Positions 8,561 to 17,391 of a stretch of DNA of 39,146 nucleotides are shown in pieces. The stretch is from positions 1-39,146 of the forward strand of contig DVFT01000051.1 in NCBI GenBank assembly GCA_018713105.1. Direction: 5' to 3'. The notes under the pieces were generated by a model. It did no database searches and was not told the DNA's origin. It saw nothing but the letters and a program-made list of their open reading frames with translations. Positions within the stretch are counted from its first letter, which is position 1; each line of letters starts with the position of its first letter. Position numbers and translations under genes: made by a program. Source of the DNA: Candidatus Limivivens merdigallinarum (GTDB lineage: Bacteria; Bacillota; Clostridia; Lachnospirales; Lachnospiraceae).

Positions 8561-9601
8561 CTATGCTTTAATCACCTGATGTCCGGCCGCCTTCATGAGG
8601 CGGTTCATGATCGCCTGTCCCATCCTTGGCGTATCAAAGGCTTCGGAGTAGATTTCCGAAACTCCTAGCGTGTCAAATTCCCTTAGGATTCCGAAAAGAT
8701 GCTGCGCGATGGAGAGATCCTCCTCCCTGCTCCCGACGGTCTTTACGATACCGCCCTGATAGCGGTAAGCGCTCTCCTTCGCCGCGATCACACCGATGCG
8801 TTTCCCTTTCTCCCTTCCCTGCCGGATCAGCTCATTGATCCTGGCTGCCACAGCTTCCTCACTGCCTTCCACGATCTTGAGATCCGCCTTGGGAGCATAA
8901 TGCTTATATTTCATTCCCGGTGCCTTCGGCCGGATGCCGGCATCGTCACGCAAAAGCGCCTGATCTACGGAAACCTTTCCCACGACACCCTGAAGCATCT
9001 CAAGGCTGATATATCCGGGACGCAGGATCACCGGCTCCGCCACGCTCACATCCACAATGGTGGACTCCAGACCGATCTCCACCTCGCCTCCGTCCAGGAT
9101 CATGTCCACCTTTCCCATAAGGTCTTCTGCCACATGAGATGCCTTCGTGGGACTTGGGCGTCCCGACGTATTGGCGCTTGGCGCGGCGATATAGCCGCCC
9201 CCTGCCTCGATCACGGCACGCGCTACCGGATGGGAGGGCATCCTCACAGCTACGGTGTCCAACCCGCCGGTGGTCCCATAGGGAACCTCAGGGCTTTTCT
9301 GAAAGATCAAGGTCATAGGACCCGGCCAGAACGCATCCATCAGCCTTTCTGCAGCCTCCGGCACTTCCGTTACGATCCGCCCAAGCGCTTCTCTCCTGGT
9401 AATATGTACAATCAGCGGATTATCCGAGGGACGTCCCTTTGCCGCATAGATCCTGGCGGCTGCCTTCTCATCCAAGGCATTCGCCCCAAGACCATAGACC
9501 GTCTCCGTGGGAAAGGCAACCAGCCCGCCGTTCCTTAGGATCTCCCCGGCTTTCCTGACTGCCTCTTCATCCGCTTTGCAGAAAATCGTTTCTCTGTCCA
9601 T
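8561..9601 (-). CDS. tsaC: Threonylcarbamoyl-AMP synthase (Sua5/YwlC type)
   Basis: 346 residues. Makes threonylcarbamoyl-AMP from threonine, bicarbonate and ATP for the t6A modification of tRNA position 37. The N-terminal YrdC domain (~10-200) has PTETVYGLGANA, KGRPSDNPLIVHI and APSANTSGRPSPT. The C-terminal Sua5 domain (~225-340) marks the long Sua5 form rather than the short E. coli TsaC. It is the first gene of the seven-gene minus-strand operon, with an extended -10 promoter about 40 bases upstream. Its start has a modest purine-rich site (GAAGACAAAGAGC). Confidence 0.94.
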   Translation of the reverse strand: MDRETIFCKADEEAVRKAGEILRNGGLVAFPTETVYGLGANALDEKAAARIYAAKGRPSDNPLIVHITRREALGRIVTEVPEAAERLMDAFWPGPMTLIFQKSPEVPYGTTGGLDTVAVRMPSHPVARAVIEAGGGYIAAPSANTSGRPSPTKASHVAEDLMGKVDMILDGGEVEIGLESTIVDVSVAEPVILRPGYISLEMLQGVVGKVSVDQALLRDDAGIRPKAPGMKYKHYAPKADLKIVEGSEEAVAARINELIRQGREKGKRIGVIAAKESAYRYQGGIVKTVGSREEDLSIAQHLFGILREFDTLGVSEIYSEAFDTPRMGQAIMNRLMKAAGHQVIKA

Positions 9602-9639
9602 GCTCTTTGTCTTCTGTCCTTTCAGTAACGTTCGCCTTT

Positions 9640-9668
9640 AGTATAACAAAAAAAGCGTTGCTGTACAA
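9640..9668 (-). promoter_or_regulatory. Extended -10 promoter of the tsaC operon, inside a terminator
   Basis: On the minus strand TGTTATACT gives an extended -10 (TATACT at 9645-9640, TG at 9648-9647). TTGTAC (9668-9663) lies 17 bases upstream as a weak -35. The -35 and spacer are made of the terminator hairpin of the preceding gene. Transcription should start near 9633, about 30 bases before tsaC. Confidence 0.6.
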
Positions 9669-9675
9669 CGCTTTT
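9646..9675 (-). terminator. Terminator of the SleB-like hydrolase gene
   Basis: Perfect 10-bp stem AAAAGCGTTG (9675-9666 with 9660-9651 on the minus strand), five-base loop, then a run of seven T residues. It lies about 10 bases after the hydrolase stop. Confidence 0.92.
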
Positions 9676-9685
9676 CTTGAAACCT

Positions 9686-11095
9686 CTAATAAAACTGATG
9701 TGCTCCAATCTGGATTCCCTGTCCGGATCCCGTATTAAAGTACAGTGCGTCCCCTACCGGGTTCTCCCCGTTCAAAGCCGCCTGCGCTGCTTCGTAGCAG
9801 TCGCTGGGAATGGAGCCGCTGGCGATCACGCTGTCCAGCCATCCGGAGCCTGCCGGTGTGAACTGACCGCTCTGGTAAATGACCCCGCTGATGCTATCCG
9901 CAAAGGAGCCGCTCGCCACACGGTTCATCACCACCGCGCCGACTGCCACTTTGCCCTCACGGCTCTGGTTGCCTGCCTCGCAGTAGATCAGACCCGCGAG
10001 AAGATCCAGGTCGCTGCTGCTGGTGCCTGCAGAAGAGCTTGAGGAAGTGTCCTCGTAGGAGGTATCGGTGCTTCCGTCGCTGTAGCTGGTGTCTGTACTG
10101 CTGTCTGTATAGTCCTCACTGTAGCTGGTATCGTAGCTTCCGTCCGTAGAGCCGTCGCTGTAACTGGTGTCGTAGCTTCCGTCAGAACTGCTGTCTGTAT
10201 AATCTTCGCTGTAGCCTGTATCGGAACTGCCGTCTGTGTAGCCGTCACTATAGCTCGTGTCATAACTGCCATCCGTATAGCTGTCACTGTAGCTGGTATC
10301 ATAGCTGCCATCCGTGTAGCCGTCACTGTAGCTCGTATCGGAACTGCTGTCTGTATAGCTGTCACTGTAGCTAGTATCATAGCCGCCATCCGTATAGCCG
10401 TCACTGTAGCTCGTATCGGAACTTCCATCTGTATAGCCGTCACTATACGTTGTGTCATAACTGCCGTCTGTGTAACTATCGCTGTAGCTCGTGTCTGTAT
10501 CACTCTCGCTGGAACTGCTGCCGTAAGTACTTCCGTTGCTGTCCATGGGCACTGCCTTTTCCAGGATCGTCGTGTTCTCCACGTCTTCTGCCGGAACATA
10601 TGCAACCGTAGCGTCGTCCATCTGAACACAGATCCAGGAACCGTCATTGCTGAGAACTTCATATTCCGCGCCTGCGTCCACCGTCGTCAAAATCGCTGAA
10701 GAGCCGCTGGGTTCAGCGAACAGATTGACTCCGTCCCAATAGGTCTTCACGCCTGCAGTCCCGTATACGCTGGCAAGGTAAGCCGCATCACTCTCGAAAG
10801 CCAGGTATTCGCTCTTCACATAGCCTTCCACTCCTCCGGAGATGATATGGGACCATTCCTCTCCTCTTTCGATGATATCTGCTGAAGCTGCCGTAGACAG
10901 GGTGCCTACCACCTGGCTGTCTTCGGAAGCAGCCGCCCGGATATTCACCGCCGAGGTCACATCCGCTACTGCCCGATATGTCCATACCTCATCTGTCGTA
11001 CTGTTTCCGGTGGCGTCGTCTGCGAACGCTGTAACGGATGACATCGCCATCATTGCCGCTGCAAACGCAACCGCCATCTTCATCTTGCCTTTCAT
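9686..11095 (-). CDS. Secreted cell-wall hydrolase with SH3-like domains, repeat linker and SleB-type domain
   Basis: 469 residues. A signal peptide (MKGKMKMAVAFAAAMMAM, cleavage probably after AFA) is followed by two bacterial SH3-like segments (~35-100 and ~105-175). A linker of about eleven 13-residue repeats rich in Ser, Tyr, Asp, Gly and Thr comes next. The C-terminal Hydrolase_2/SleB-type domain (LLAGLIYCEAGNQSREGKVA..., ending GAHQFY) carries the conserved Glu of IYCEAGNQ. The expected role is peptidoglycan cleavage, either a lytic transglycosylase/amidase-like activity in spore germination or vegetative wall turnover; the sequence does not decide. I place the start at 11095, where AGGAGG precedes by seven bases; an in-frame ATG eight codons upstream lacks one. 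Confidence 0.88.
   Translation of the reverse strand: MKGKMKMAVAFAAAMMAMSSVTAFADDATGNSTTDEVWTYRAVADVTSAVNIRAAASEDSQVVGTLSTAASADIIERGEEWSHIISGGVEGYVKSEYLAFESDAAYLASVYGTAGVKTYWDGVNLFAEPSGSSAILTTVDAGAEYEVLSNDGSWICVQMDDATVAYVPAEDVENTTILEKAVPMDSNGSTYGSSSSESDTDTSYSDSYTDGSYDTTYSDGYTDGSSDTSYSDGYTDGGYDTSYSDSYTDSSSDTSYSDGYTDGSYDTSYSDSYTDGSYDTSYSDGYTDGSSDTGYSEDYTDSSSDGSYDTSYSDGSTDGSYDTSYSEDYTDSSTDTSYSDGSTDTSYEDTSSSSSAGTSSSDLDLLAGLIYCEAGNQSREGKVAVGAVVMNRVASGSFADSISGVIYQSGQFTPAGSGWLDSVIASGSIPSDCYEAAQAALNGENPVGDALYFNTGSGQGIQIGAHQFY
10047..10489 (-). repeat. 39-bp coding tandem repeat in the hydrolase linker
   Basis: About eleven imperfect copies of a 39-bp unit encode the 13-residue motif SYSDGYTDGSYDT. 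Three classes alternate (SDGY, SDSY and SEDY variants), and one unit has a four-residue insertion. Copy number is likely to vary between strains by slippage, without loss of frame because 39 is a multiple of three. Confidence 0.93.
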
Positions 11096-11185
11096 GATAA
11101 CCTCCTGTATCTTGCTCATAACCGAATCCCTGTTTTACGGTTCCGGCTAAATTATTACAAAATTGTTAATCAATGTTACAGGAGT

Positions 11186-11214
11186 ATTTTATACTAATGA
11201 AGATTGTTTGTCAA
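11186..11214 (-). promoter_or_regulatory. Promoter of the SleB-like hydrolase gene
   Basis: A perfect TTGACA (11214-11209) and TAAAAT (11191-11186) are 17 bases apart on the minus strand; TATAAA two bases earlier is an alternative -10. The predicted leader is roughly 85 bases. Confidence 0.7.
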
Positions 11215-11230
11215 GTTATTTCTGTTTTTG

Positions 11231-12034
11231 TTAACAACCTTTGCTGCCAAGCCGTCCTGGCGCCTGTCTCCGCTGCCTGGAAGCCTCGTACATCAAGATG
11301 GAAGACGCCACCGCCGCATTCAGGGATTCCACTTCTCCTGCCATGGGGATCCGGATATAGGCTCCTGCTGCTTTCGCCAGCTGATCACTGAGCCCATTCG
11401 CCTCATTCCCGATCAGAAACGCCGTTCCCTTCCGATAGTCCATCTCGTCGTAACAGAATGTTCCATTCAAATGCGCCGCATAGGACGTGATGCCGCTGTC
11501 GGCAAGCCGTTCCACCAGCCCGGTAAGATCCTCCTCATATCGGAAAGGCACCCGGTAGATACTTCCCATGGTGCTCCGGATCGTCTTGGGGTTGAAAAGA
11601 TCGACGGTCCCGCCGCCCATCACCACTCCGGTCACCCCCGCTCCCTCTGCCGTCCGGATAATCGTTCCCAGATTTCCCGGATCCTGGATGTTTTCCAGGA
11701 TCATCAGCAGCGGTGTCTCCCGGTTCAGCAGATCCTCCAGCCGGTAGGAGGGCATCTTCACGATGCACAGGATCCCCTGGGGTGTCTGCGTATCCGACAT
11801 GGCGCGGAATACGTGGTTTTCCACCACCTCGTACTCACGCCCCCGAAGGCACCTTGCCTCCGGCTTTTCCAGAAACTCTCTGGAGACATAGGTTTTCTCA
11901 ATCCATCCTTGGGGCGCCTCCCCGTACATCTTGGTTCCTTCCACCAGGAAGCGCCCTTCTTCCTTCCGGTCACGGCTCTTGCCCTTAAGCTTCATCACAT
12001 GCTTGACCTGACTGTTGGACGTACTGGTAATCAT
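11231..12034 (-). CDS. TrmH/SpoU-family RNA 2'-O-methyltransferase
   Basis: 267 residues. The N-terminal substrate-binding domain (SQVKHVMKLKGKSRDRKEEG) precedes the SPOUT knot. Motif 1 is ILENIQDPGNLGTIIRTAEG, motif 2 FLIGNEANGLS and motif 3 IPMAGEVESLNAAVASSILMYE, which together bind S-adenosylmethionine. The target is 23S rRNA or tRNA; which nucleotide cannot be told. The start is ATG at 12034 with AAAGGAGAGG upstream; the frame stays open upstream through the trkA terminator, but that extension is not credible. The hydrolase promoter follows directly with no clear terminator between. Confidence 0.88.
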   Translation of the reverse strand: MITSTSNSQVKHVMKLKGKSRDRKEEGRFLVEGTKMYGEAPQGWIEKTYVSREFLEKPEARCLRGREYEVVENHVFRAMSDTQTPQGILCIVKMPSYRLEDLLNRETPLLMILENIQDPGNLGTIIRTAEGAGVTGVVMGGGTVDLFNPKTIRSTMGSIYRVPFRYEEDLTGLVERLADSGITSYAAHLNGTFCYDEMDYRKGTAFLIGNEANGLSDQLAKAAGAYIRIPMAGEVESLNAAVASSILMYEASRQRRQAPGRLGSKGC

Positions 12035-12090
12035 ATCTTGTCCTCTCCTTTCCCTGACACGTCTGGGCATCCGCTTCTTTGTCTGCGGAA

Positions 12091-12121
12091 AAAAAGGAGC
12101 TGAATCAAACAGCTCCTTTTT
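12091..12121 (-). terminator. Terminator after the TrkA-type gene
   Basis: 11-bp stem AAAAGGAGCTG with a seven-base loop and a run of T residues on the minus strand, a few bases beyond the trkA stop. It closes the dnaE-pfkA-trkA transcript. Confidence 0.9.
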
Positions 12122-12126
12122 ATCTA

Positions 12127-12774
12127 TCAGCCAATCCGTTTTAAATTGTTGTTGTTTCCTACGGTCAATAGAATCTGTCCCGCTCTCATAGGTTCGTTGG
12201 GATTGGGGTTCACATCGATGTTGTCCCCATCCTTCACAGCAACCACGTTGACTCCCCAATTCTTGCGGACATCCAATTCCTGAAGGGTTTTGTTGTACCA
12301 GCTGGGCGGAACCTTCATCTCCACCATACTGTAGGTCTCTGACAGTTCAAAGGTGTCCACAAACTTTCCGAATACCATATTCTTTGCAACACGGGCACCC
12401 ATTGCCTTCTCTGGAAAAATGATTTGATCTGCCCCCACCTTGCGGAGTACCGTCGCGTGGGATTCCGTCGCAGCCTTGGCGAGCACATAGGGAATTCCCG
12501 CTTCCTTGGCGTGGATCGCCGCCATGATGCTTGCTTCAATGTTATCCGAGATCGCGATTACCGCGCCGTCCATATTTCCGATCCCAAGGCTTTCATAAAT
12601 GTCCGGATCGATGACATTCGCTTTCACCGCGTAAGTGACATCCCTTGCGATATCCTCTACTTTCTCTTCGTCACAATCCACTGCCAGAACATCGCAGCCA
12701 TTCTTGTACAAAGAAACAGCTACGCTGTAACCAAATTTTCCAAGACCGAATACTACAAATGATTTTGCCGACAT
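12127..12774 (-). CDS. TrkA/KtrA-type potassium channel regulatory subunit (RCK)
   Basis: 215 residues. The N-terminal RCK_N Rossmann domain starts VVFGLGKFGYSVAVSLYKNG with the GxGxxG nucleotide-binding loop and an Asp after the second strand (AVDCDEEKV). The C-terminal RCK_C domain (~135-215) ends near the stop. KtrA-type proteins gate KtrB potassium channels in response to ATP/ADP or NAD(H), some also binding cyclic di-AMP through RCK_C. No KtrB/TrkH channel gene is in this window, so the partner must be elsewhere or just upstream of another copy. GAGGAG precedes the start. It follows pfkA by 50 bases. Confidence 0.9.
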   Translation of the reverse strand: MSAKSFVVFGLGKFGYSVAVSLYKNGCDVLAVDCDEEKVEDIARDVTYAVKANVIDPDIYESLGIGNMDGAVIAISDNIEASIMAAIHAKEAGIPYVLAKAATESHATVLRKVGADQIIFPEKAMGARVAKNMVFGKFVDTFELSETYSMVEMKVPPSWYNKTLQELDVRKNWGVNVVAVKDGDNIDVNPNPNEPMRAGQILLTVGNNNNLKRIG

Positions 12775-12824
12775 AGCTTTCTCCTCAATCTCCTATCCTT
12801 TGCATATTAGGACTTTTCTCCATA

Positions 12825-13799
12825 TTAGACGCTCAGCGCTTTGCTTACCTGAATCCAGTATTCCGGAATCTCCTTCTGCATTGCCAGAGCCTCATCGATA
12901 TCAAAATCGGTAAACTCACCCTCCCGGTAGCCTACGACTCTCTTGCTCTTGCCTTCTGCCAGAAGGTCTACCGCATAGGCACCCATCATGGAAGCATATA
13001 CCCTGTCCTTACATGTGGGGCTTCCTCCGCGCTGCATGTGACCCAGGATCGTTGCCCTGGTTTCCACGCCGGTGGCTGCCTCGATACGCCTTGCCATGCT
13101 GGTGGAATGTCCGATGCCTTCTGCATTGATGATGATGTGATGCTTCTTGCCGCGTTTCCGGTTGCGGATGATGTTGTTGATCAGCTGCTGCTCATCGTAA
13201 TCATATTTCTCAGGAAGGAGGATATCCTCAGCTCCGTTGGCGATACCGCACCAAAGCGCGATATAACCTGCGTTTCTTCCCATTACTTCGATGATGCTGC
13301 ACCGTTCATGAGAGGTGGAGGTATCCCTTACCTTATCGATGGCCTCCATCGCTGTGTTGACGGCCGTATCAAAACCGATGGTATACTCCGTACAGGCAAT
13401 GTCAAGATCAATGGTTCCCGGAACACCGATGGTATTGATTCCCAGAGCCGCCAGCTTCTGAGCTCCGGCAAAAGAACCATCTCCGCCGATCACTACTAAT
13501 CCTTCGATCCCATTTTCCCGGCATATCTTAGCTGCCTGCTCCTGCCCTTCCTTGGTGCGCATCTCTGCACAGCGCGCGGTGTAGAGCATGGTACCGCCTC
13601 TTGAAATGGTATCGGATACGTCTCTCGCAGTCAGCTCTTTGATCTCACCATTAATCAGACCATTGTAGCCTTTCAGTACACCCTTGACCGTCATTCCTTT
13701 GGAAATCGCGCTGCGGACTACGGCACGAATTGCCGCGTTCATTCCCGGTGCATCTCCTCCGCTGGTCAGTACGCCGATCGTCTTAATTCCTTTTGCCAT
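12825..13799 (-). CDS. pfkA: ATP-dependent 6-phosphofructokinase
   Basis: 324 residues, normal for the bacterial enzyme. Phosphorylates fructose 6-phosphate in glycolysis. The ATP loop GGDGS (106-110) marks ATP rather than pyrophosphate use. The catalytic Asp131 lies in GTIDLDIACTEYTIGFDTA; the usual TIDND here is TIDLD (Leu132 for Asn), which I believe recurs in Lachnospiraceae. EVMGRNAGYIAL and GHMQRGGSP are intact. GGAGG precedes the start. It lies 62 bases after dnaE, the classical dnaE-pfkA arrangement of Gram-positive bacteria. Confidence 0.95.
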   Translation of the reverse strand: MAKGIKTIGVLTSGGDAPGMNAAIRAVVRSAISKGMTVKGVLKGYNGLINGEIKELTARDVSDTISRGGTMLYTARCAEMRTKEGQEQAAKICRENGIEGLVVIGGDGSFAGAQKLAALGINTIGVPGTIDLDIACTEYTIGFDTAVNTAMEAIDKVRDTSTSHERCSIIEVMGRNAGYIALWCGIANGAEDILLPEKYDYDEQQLINNIIRNRKRGKKHHIIINAEGIGHSTSMARRIEAATGVETRATILGHMQRGGSPTCKDRVYASMMGAYAVDLLAEGKSKRVVGYREGEFTDFDIDEALAMQKEIPEYWIQVSKALSV

Positions 13800-13861
13800 G
13801 ATTGAACCTCCATTTTAAGGTATATTTTGTCGTATATATATATTCTCATCTCGAAAACATT

Positions 13862-16800
13862 CTAATTCATTTTCCCCAGATTTTCAATACACTTTTCTAC
13901 AACTTTTACGTTATCTTTTCCAAATTGCCCAGCAACTTCACGAAAAAGTTCCTCATCCACCTTCACGTCCCAACTGCCGTTCAGCCTTTTGACCGCTTTG
14001 GGTGAACGGATGTAGATCACCACATGGTCTTTGCCGTCGGAGCCCCGCAGGATGTCGTAAAGGCTTCTCTCCTTCTTGTCAAACTCCTCCTTGTTGGGGA
14101 ACTGTACCCACAGTTCCTTGGGCACTTCCTCAAAGCCATAGGCACGTTCCAGGATCAGTTTTCCCGCCTTGTCTTCCTCGCAGGACACCCGCCCCTTGAT
14201 AAAGACTTTACGTTCCTCCTCCATGAGAGACCGGTATTTTTCATAATCCTTTGGAAAAACAATAACCTCTACCGTTCCCAGCAAATCCTCCAGGGTCAGA
14301 AACGCCATGGGCTGACCTGTCCTGGTATACTTGACGGTTTTCGCCGTGATCATACCGCCGATCACCGCCCTGCTGCCGTCTGCCACCCTGGTGTGTCCAC
14401 TCTCTTCATCCAGGGCAAAATCGCTGGTCACCGCCGTGATATTCTTCTTCCACATGGCTTCATACTCCTCCAGGGGATGGCCGCTGACATAGATTCCTAA
14501 GACCTCTTTTTCAAATGCCAGCATCTCCTCTTTCCCGTACTCGCCCACATCCGGCAGGCGGATCTCGAATTCCTTCTTTTCCTCCTCGCCCATGAAGTCA
14601 AACAGGCTCATCTGACCTGTCAGTGAGGTTTTCCTCTCCTGATTCACCTGATCCAGAAGCTTCACATAGATCATCATGAACTGTTTTCTGGTGCCGCCCA
14701 AAGTATCCAGGGCGCCTGCCTTGATGAAGTTCTCAATGACCCTCTTGTTGATATCCCGCCTTGCCATCCGGTCGATGAAGTCCTTCAGGGACTGGAAGCG
14801 TCCCTTCTTCTCCCGTTCCTCCACCAAACCTTCAATCACCGGGCGTCCCACGCTTTTGATGGCAGACAGCCCGTAGCGGATCTTCCCCTCCTCCACGGAA
14901 AAGCCGATCTCACTGGAATTCACGTCCGGCGGCAGGATCACAATCCCCATCTGCCGGCAGGTATAGATATACTCCGCCACCTTGGATGCATTGTCAATCA
15001 CAGAGGTCATCAGCGCCGCCATAAATTCTACTGGATAATAGTATTTCAGCCATGCCGTCTGGTAGGATACCACGGCATAAGCTGCCGCGTGGGACTTGTT
15101 AAACGCATATTTGGCAAAGTCGATCATATCATCAAAGATTTTATTTGCCACCTTTTCGCTGATCCCGGAGGCAATACAGCCAGGTACGCCCTCATCCTTA
15201 TTCCCGTAGACAAAATTCTGCCGTTCACGCTGCATGACATCCGTCTTTTTCTTGGACATCGCCCTTCGCACCAAATCGCTCCGTCCCAAGGTATACCCGC
15301 CCAGGGTCCGCACAATCTGCATGACCTGCTCCTGGTAAACGATACAGCCGTAGGTGGGCTCCAGAATTGGCTTCAGCTCCGGACAGTCGTAGGTGATGGA
15401 ATCTGGATGGTTCTTTCCCTGGATATATTGTGGAATGAAGTCCATAGGACCTGGACGGTACAGAGAGATACCGGCAATCATATCTTCTAAGCTCTCCGGT
15501 TTTAGTTCCTTCATGAAATTTTTCATGCCTGCGCTCTCAAGCTGGAACACGCCATCGGTCTTGCCTGTCCCAAGGCTTTGAAGCACCGCCTTGTCGTTGT
15601 AATCGATTTTCTCAATATCAATCCTATGTCCAGTGCTCTTCTCCGCCAATTTCACAGCATTTTGAATGACCGTCAAAGTCCGGAGCCCCAAAAAATCCAT
15701 TTTCAAAAGCCCCAGCTCCTCCAAAGTCGTCATGGTGAACTGGGTAGTGATTGATCCGTCGCTTGCCCGGGAAAGAGGTACGTACTCATCCACTGGCTTC
15801 TGGCTGATCACCACGCCGGCGGCATGCATGGAGGTATGTCTGGGAAGGCCTTCCAGCCTCTTGGACATGTCGATTAGCTTTCGCACCTCTTCATCCTGTT
15901 CATAGAGGTCTTTCAGCTCCTTGTTTTCTTCCAGCGCCTTGTCGATGGTAATGTTCAGCTCTGTGGGAATCATCTTAGCAATGGCATCCACCCTCGCATA
16001 AGGCCAGTCCATCACCCTGCCCACATCCCGGATCACGCCGCGGGCTGCCAGCGTACCGAAGGTTACGATCTGAACCACCCTGTCTTTGCCGTACTTTCTC
16101 ACCACATAGTCAATCACTTCCTGGCGCCGTTCGAAGCAGAAATCCACGTCAATATCCGGCATGGATACCCGCTCCGGATTCAGGAACCGCTCAAAGAGCA
16201 GATTGTAACGGATGGGATCCAGCCTTGTAATCCCCAGCGTATATGCCACCAGGCTTCCAGCGGCAGAACCCCTGCCCGGACCTACCATGATGTCATGATC
16301 CCTGGCATATTTGATGAAATCCCAGACGATCAGAAAATAATCCACATATCCCATGGTTTTGATGACGTTCAGCTCATAATCCAAACGCTCCTTCAGATCG
16401 TCCCCTGGATTTTCATAGCAGCGCAAAAGCCCTTCCCGGCAGAGCTTATTCAGATACTCCCAGGAGGTGTATCCTTCCGGAACGTCGTATTTCGGCAGCT
16501 TCGTCACGCCGAATTCGATCTCCACATGGCAGCGTTCTGCAATCCTGTGGGTATTCTCCAGCGCTTCCGGGGCATATGGAAACAGACGCGCCATTTCTTC
16601 GGGGGATTTCACATAATACTGCCCGCCCTCATAGCGCATCCGATCCTCATCCTGGAGTTTCTTTCCGGTCTGAATACAAAGCAGGATATCGTGGGCTTCG
16701 GCATCGGACTCATAGGTATAGTGGACGTCGTTGGTCGCCACCAAATCAATGGAAAGTTCCTGGCTCATACGTAAAAGCTGCTGATTGACCATTTTCTGCT

Positions 16801-17344
16801 CGGGAATCCCGTGATCCTGAAGCTCCAGGAAGAAATTGCCTTTTCCAAAAATCTCCTCATACCGTTTTGCTGCGCGGCACGCTTCCTCGTACATCCCGCG
16901 AACCAGGTATCTCTGCACCTCCCCCGCCAGGCAGGCGCTCAACGCGATGATCCCCTCGTGGTACTCCCGAAGTACTTCGATGTCTACCCTGGGCTTGTAG
17001 TAGAAGCCTTCCACAAAGCCTTTCGATACGATTTTCATCAGGTTGGCATATCCCTGATTGTTCTCTGCCAGGAGAACCAGATGATGATACCGGTCGTCTC
17101 CGCCAGAGGCTTCCTTGTCAAAGCGGGAGCCAGGTGCTACATAGACTTCGCAGCCCAGGATCGGATTGATGCCGGCTTTTTTCGCTTCTTTATAGAAGTC
17201 GATAACCCCGAACATCACCCCGTGGTCTGTGATGGCAGCGCTGTCCATTCCCAGCCCCTTGACTCTTGCCACATATTCTTTGATCTTATTGGAACCGTCC
17301 AGCAGGCTGTACTCTGTATGGACGTGCAAATGCGTAAAATTCAC
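13862..17344 (-). CDS. dnaE: DNA polymerase III alpha subunit, DnaE type
   Basis: 1160 residues. The N-terminal PHP domain has its metal motif HLHVHTEYS (residues 5-13) and ITDHG. The polymerase core has GPGRGSAAGS (355-364) and the catalytic triad Asp397, Asp399 and Asp401 in MPDIDVDF. A helix-hairpin-helix region and a C-terminal OB fold follow (~1000-1090, VEVIVFPKDYEKY). It is the DnaE partner of PolC expected in Bacillota, used in lagging-strand priming and repair. The start codon is GTG (17344), with GAGGGG five bases upstream. It follows the CPBP gene by 47 bases and precedes pfkA, all on the same strand. Confidence 0.96.
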   Translation of the reverse strand: MNFTHLHVHTEYSLLDGSNKIKEYVARVKGLGMDSAAITDHGVMFGVIDFYKEAKKAGINPILGCEVYVAPGSRFDKEASGGDDRYHHLVLLAENNQGYANLMKIVSKGFVEGFYYKPRVDIEVLREYHEGIIALSACLAGEVQRYLVRGMYEEACRAAKRYEEIFGKGNFFLELQDHGIPEQKMVNQQLLRMSQELSIDLVATNDVHYTYESDAEAHDILLCIQTGKKLQDEDRMRYEGGQYYVKSPEEMARLFPYAPEALENTHRIAERCHVEIEFGVTKLPKYDVPEGYTSWEYLNKLCREGLLRCYENPGDDLKERLDYELNVIKTMGYVDYFLIVWDFIKYARDHDIMVGPGRGSAAGSLVAYTLGITRLDPIRYNLLFERFLNPERVSMPDIDVDFCFERRQEVIDYVVRKYGKDRVVQIVTFGTLAARGVIRDVGRVMDWPYARVDAIAKMIPTELNITIDKALEENKELKDLYEQDEEVRKLIDMSKRLEGLPRHTSMHAAGVVISQKPVDEYVPLSRASDGSITTQFTMTTLEELGLLKMDFLGLRTLTVIQNAVKLAEKSTGHRIDIEKIDYNDKAVLQSLGTGKTDGVFQLESAGMKNFMKELKPESLEDMIAGISLYRPGPMDFIPQYIQGKNHPDSITYDCPELKPILEPTYGCIVYQEQVMQIVRTLGGYTLGRSDLVRRAMSKKKTDVMQRERQNFVYGNKDEGVPGCIASGISEKVANKIFDDMIDFAKYAFNKSHAAAYAVVSYQTAWLKYYYPVEFMAALMTSVIDNASKVAEYIYTCRQMGIVILPPDVNSSEIGFSVEEGKIRYGLSAIKSVGRPVIEGLVEEREKKGRFQSLKDFIDRMARRDINKRVIENFIKAGALDTLGGTRKQFMMIYVKLLDQVNQERKTSLTGQMSLFDFMGEEEKKEFEIRLPDVGEYGKEEMLAFEKEVLGIYVSGHPLEEYEAMWKKNITAVTSDFALDEESGHTRVADGSRAVIGGMITAKTVKYTRTGQPMAFLTLEDLLGTVEVIVFPKDYEKYRSLMEEERKVFIKGRVSCEEDKAGKLILERAYGFEEVPKELWVQFPNKEEFDKKERSLYDILRGSDGKDHVVIYIRSPKAVKRLNGSWDVKVDEELFREVAGQFGKDNVKVVEKCIENLGKMN

Positions 17345-17391
17345 GTTTCCCCTCTTTTCTATAAAAAGTCGTTACTGACCGGGGGCGCGGA

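Noticed and set aside
9988-10662. 224-residue open frame antiphase to the hydrolase, with its own repeats
   Set aside because: It is the shadow of the 39-bp repeat: the period keeps a second frame open. There is no ribosome site, and the true frame has a signal peptide and SleB-type domain.
12832-13799. Pyrophosphate-dependent phosphofructokinase
   Set aside because: The GGDGS loop is the ATP type; PPi enzymes have GGDD there.
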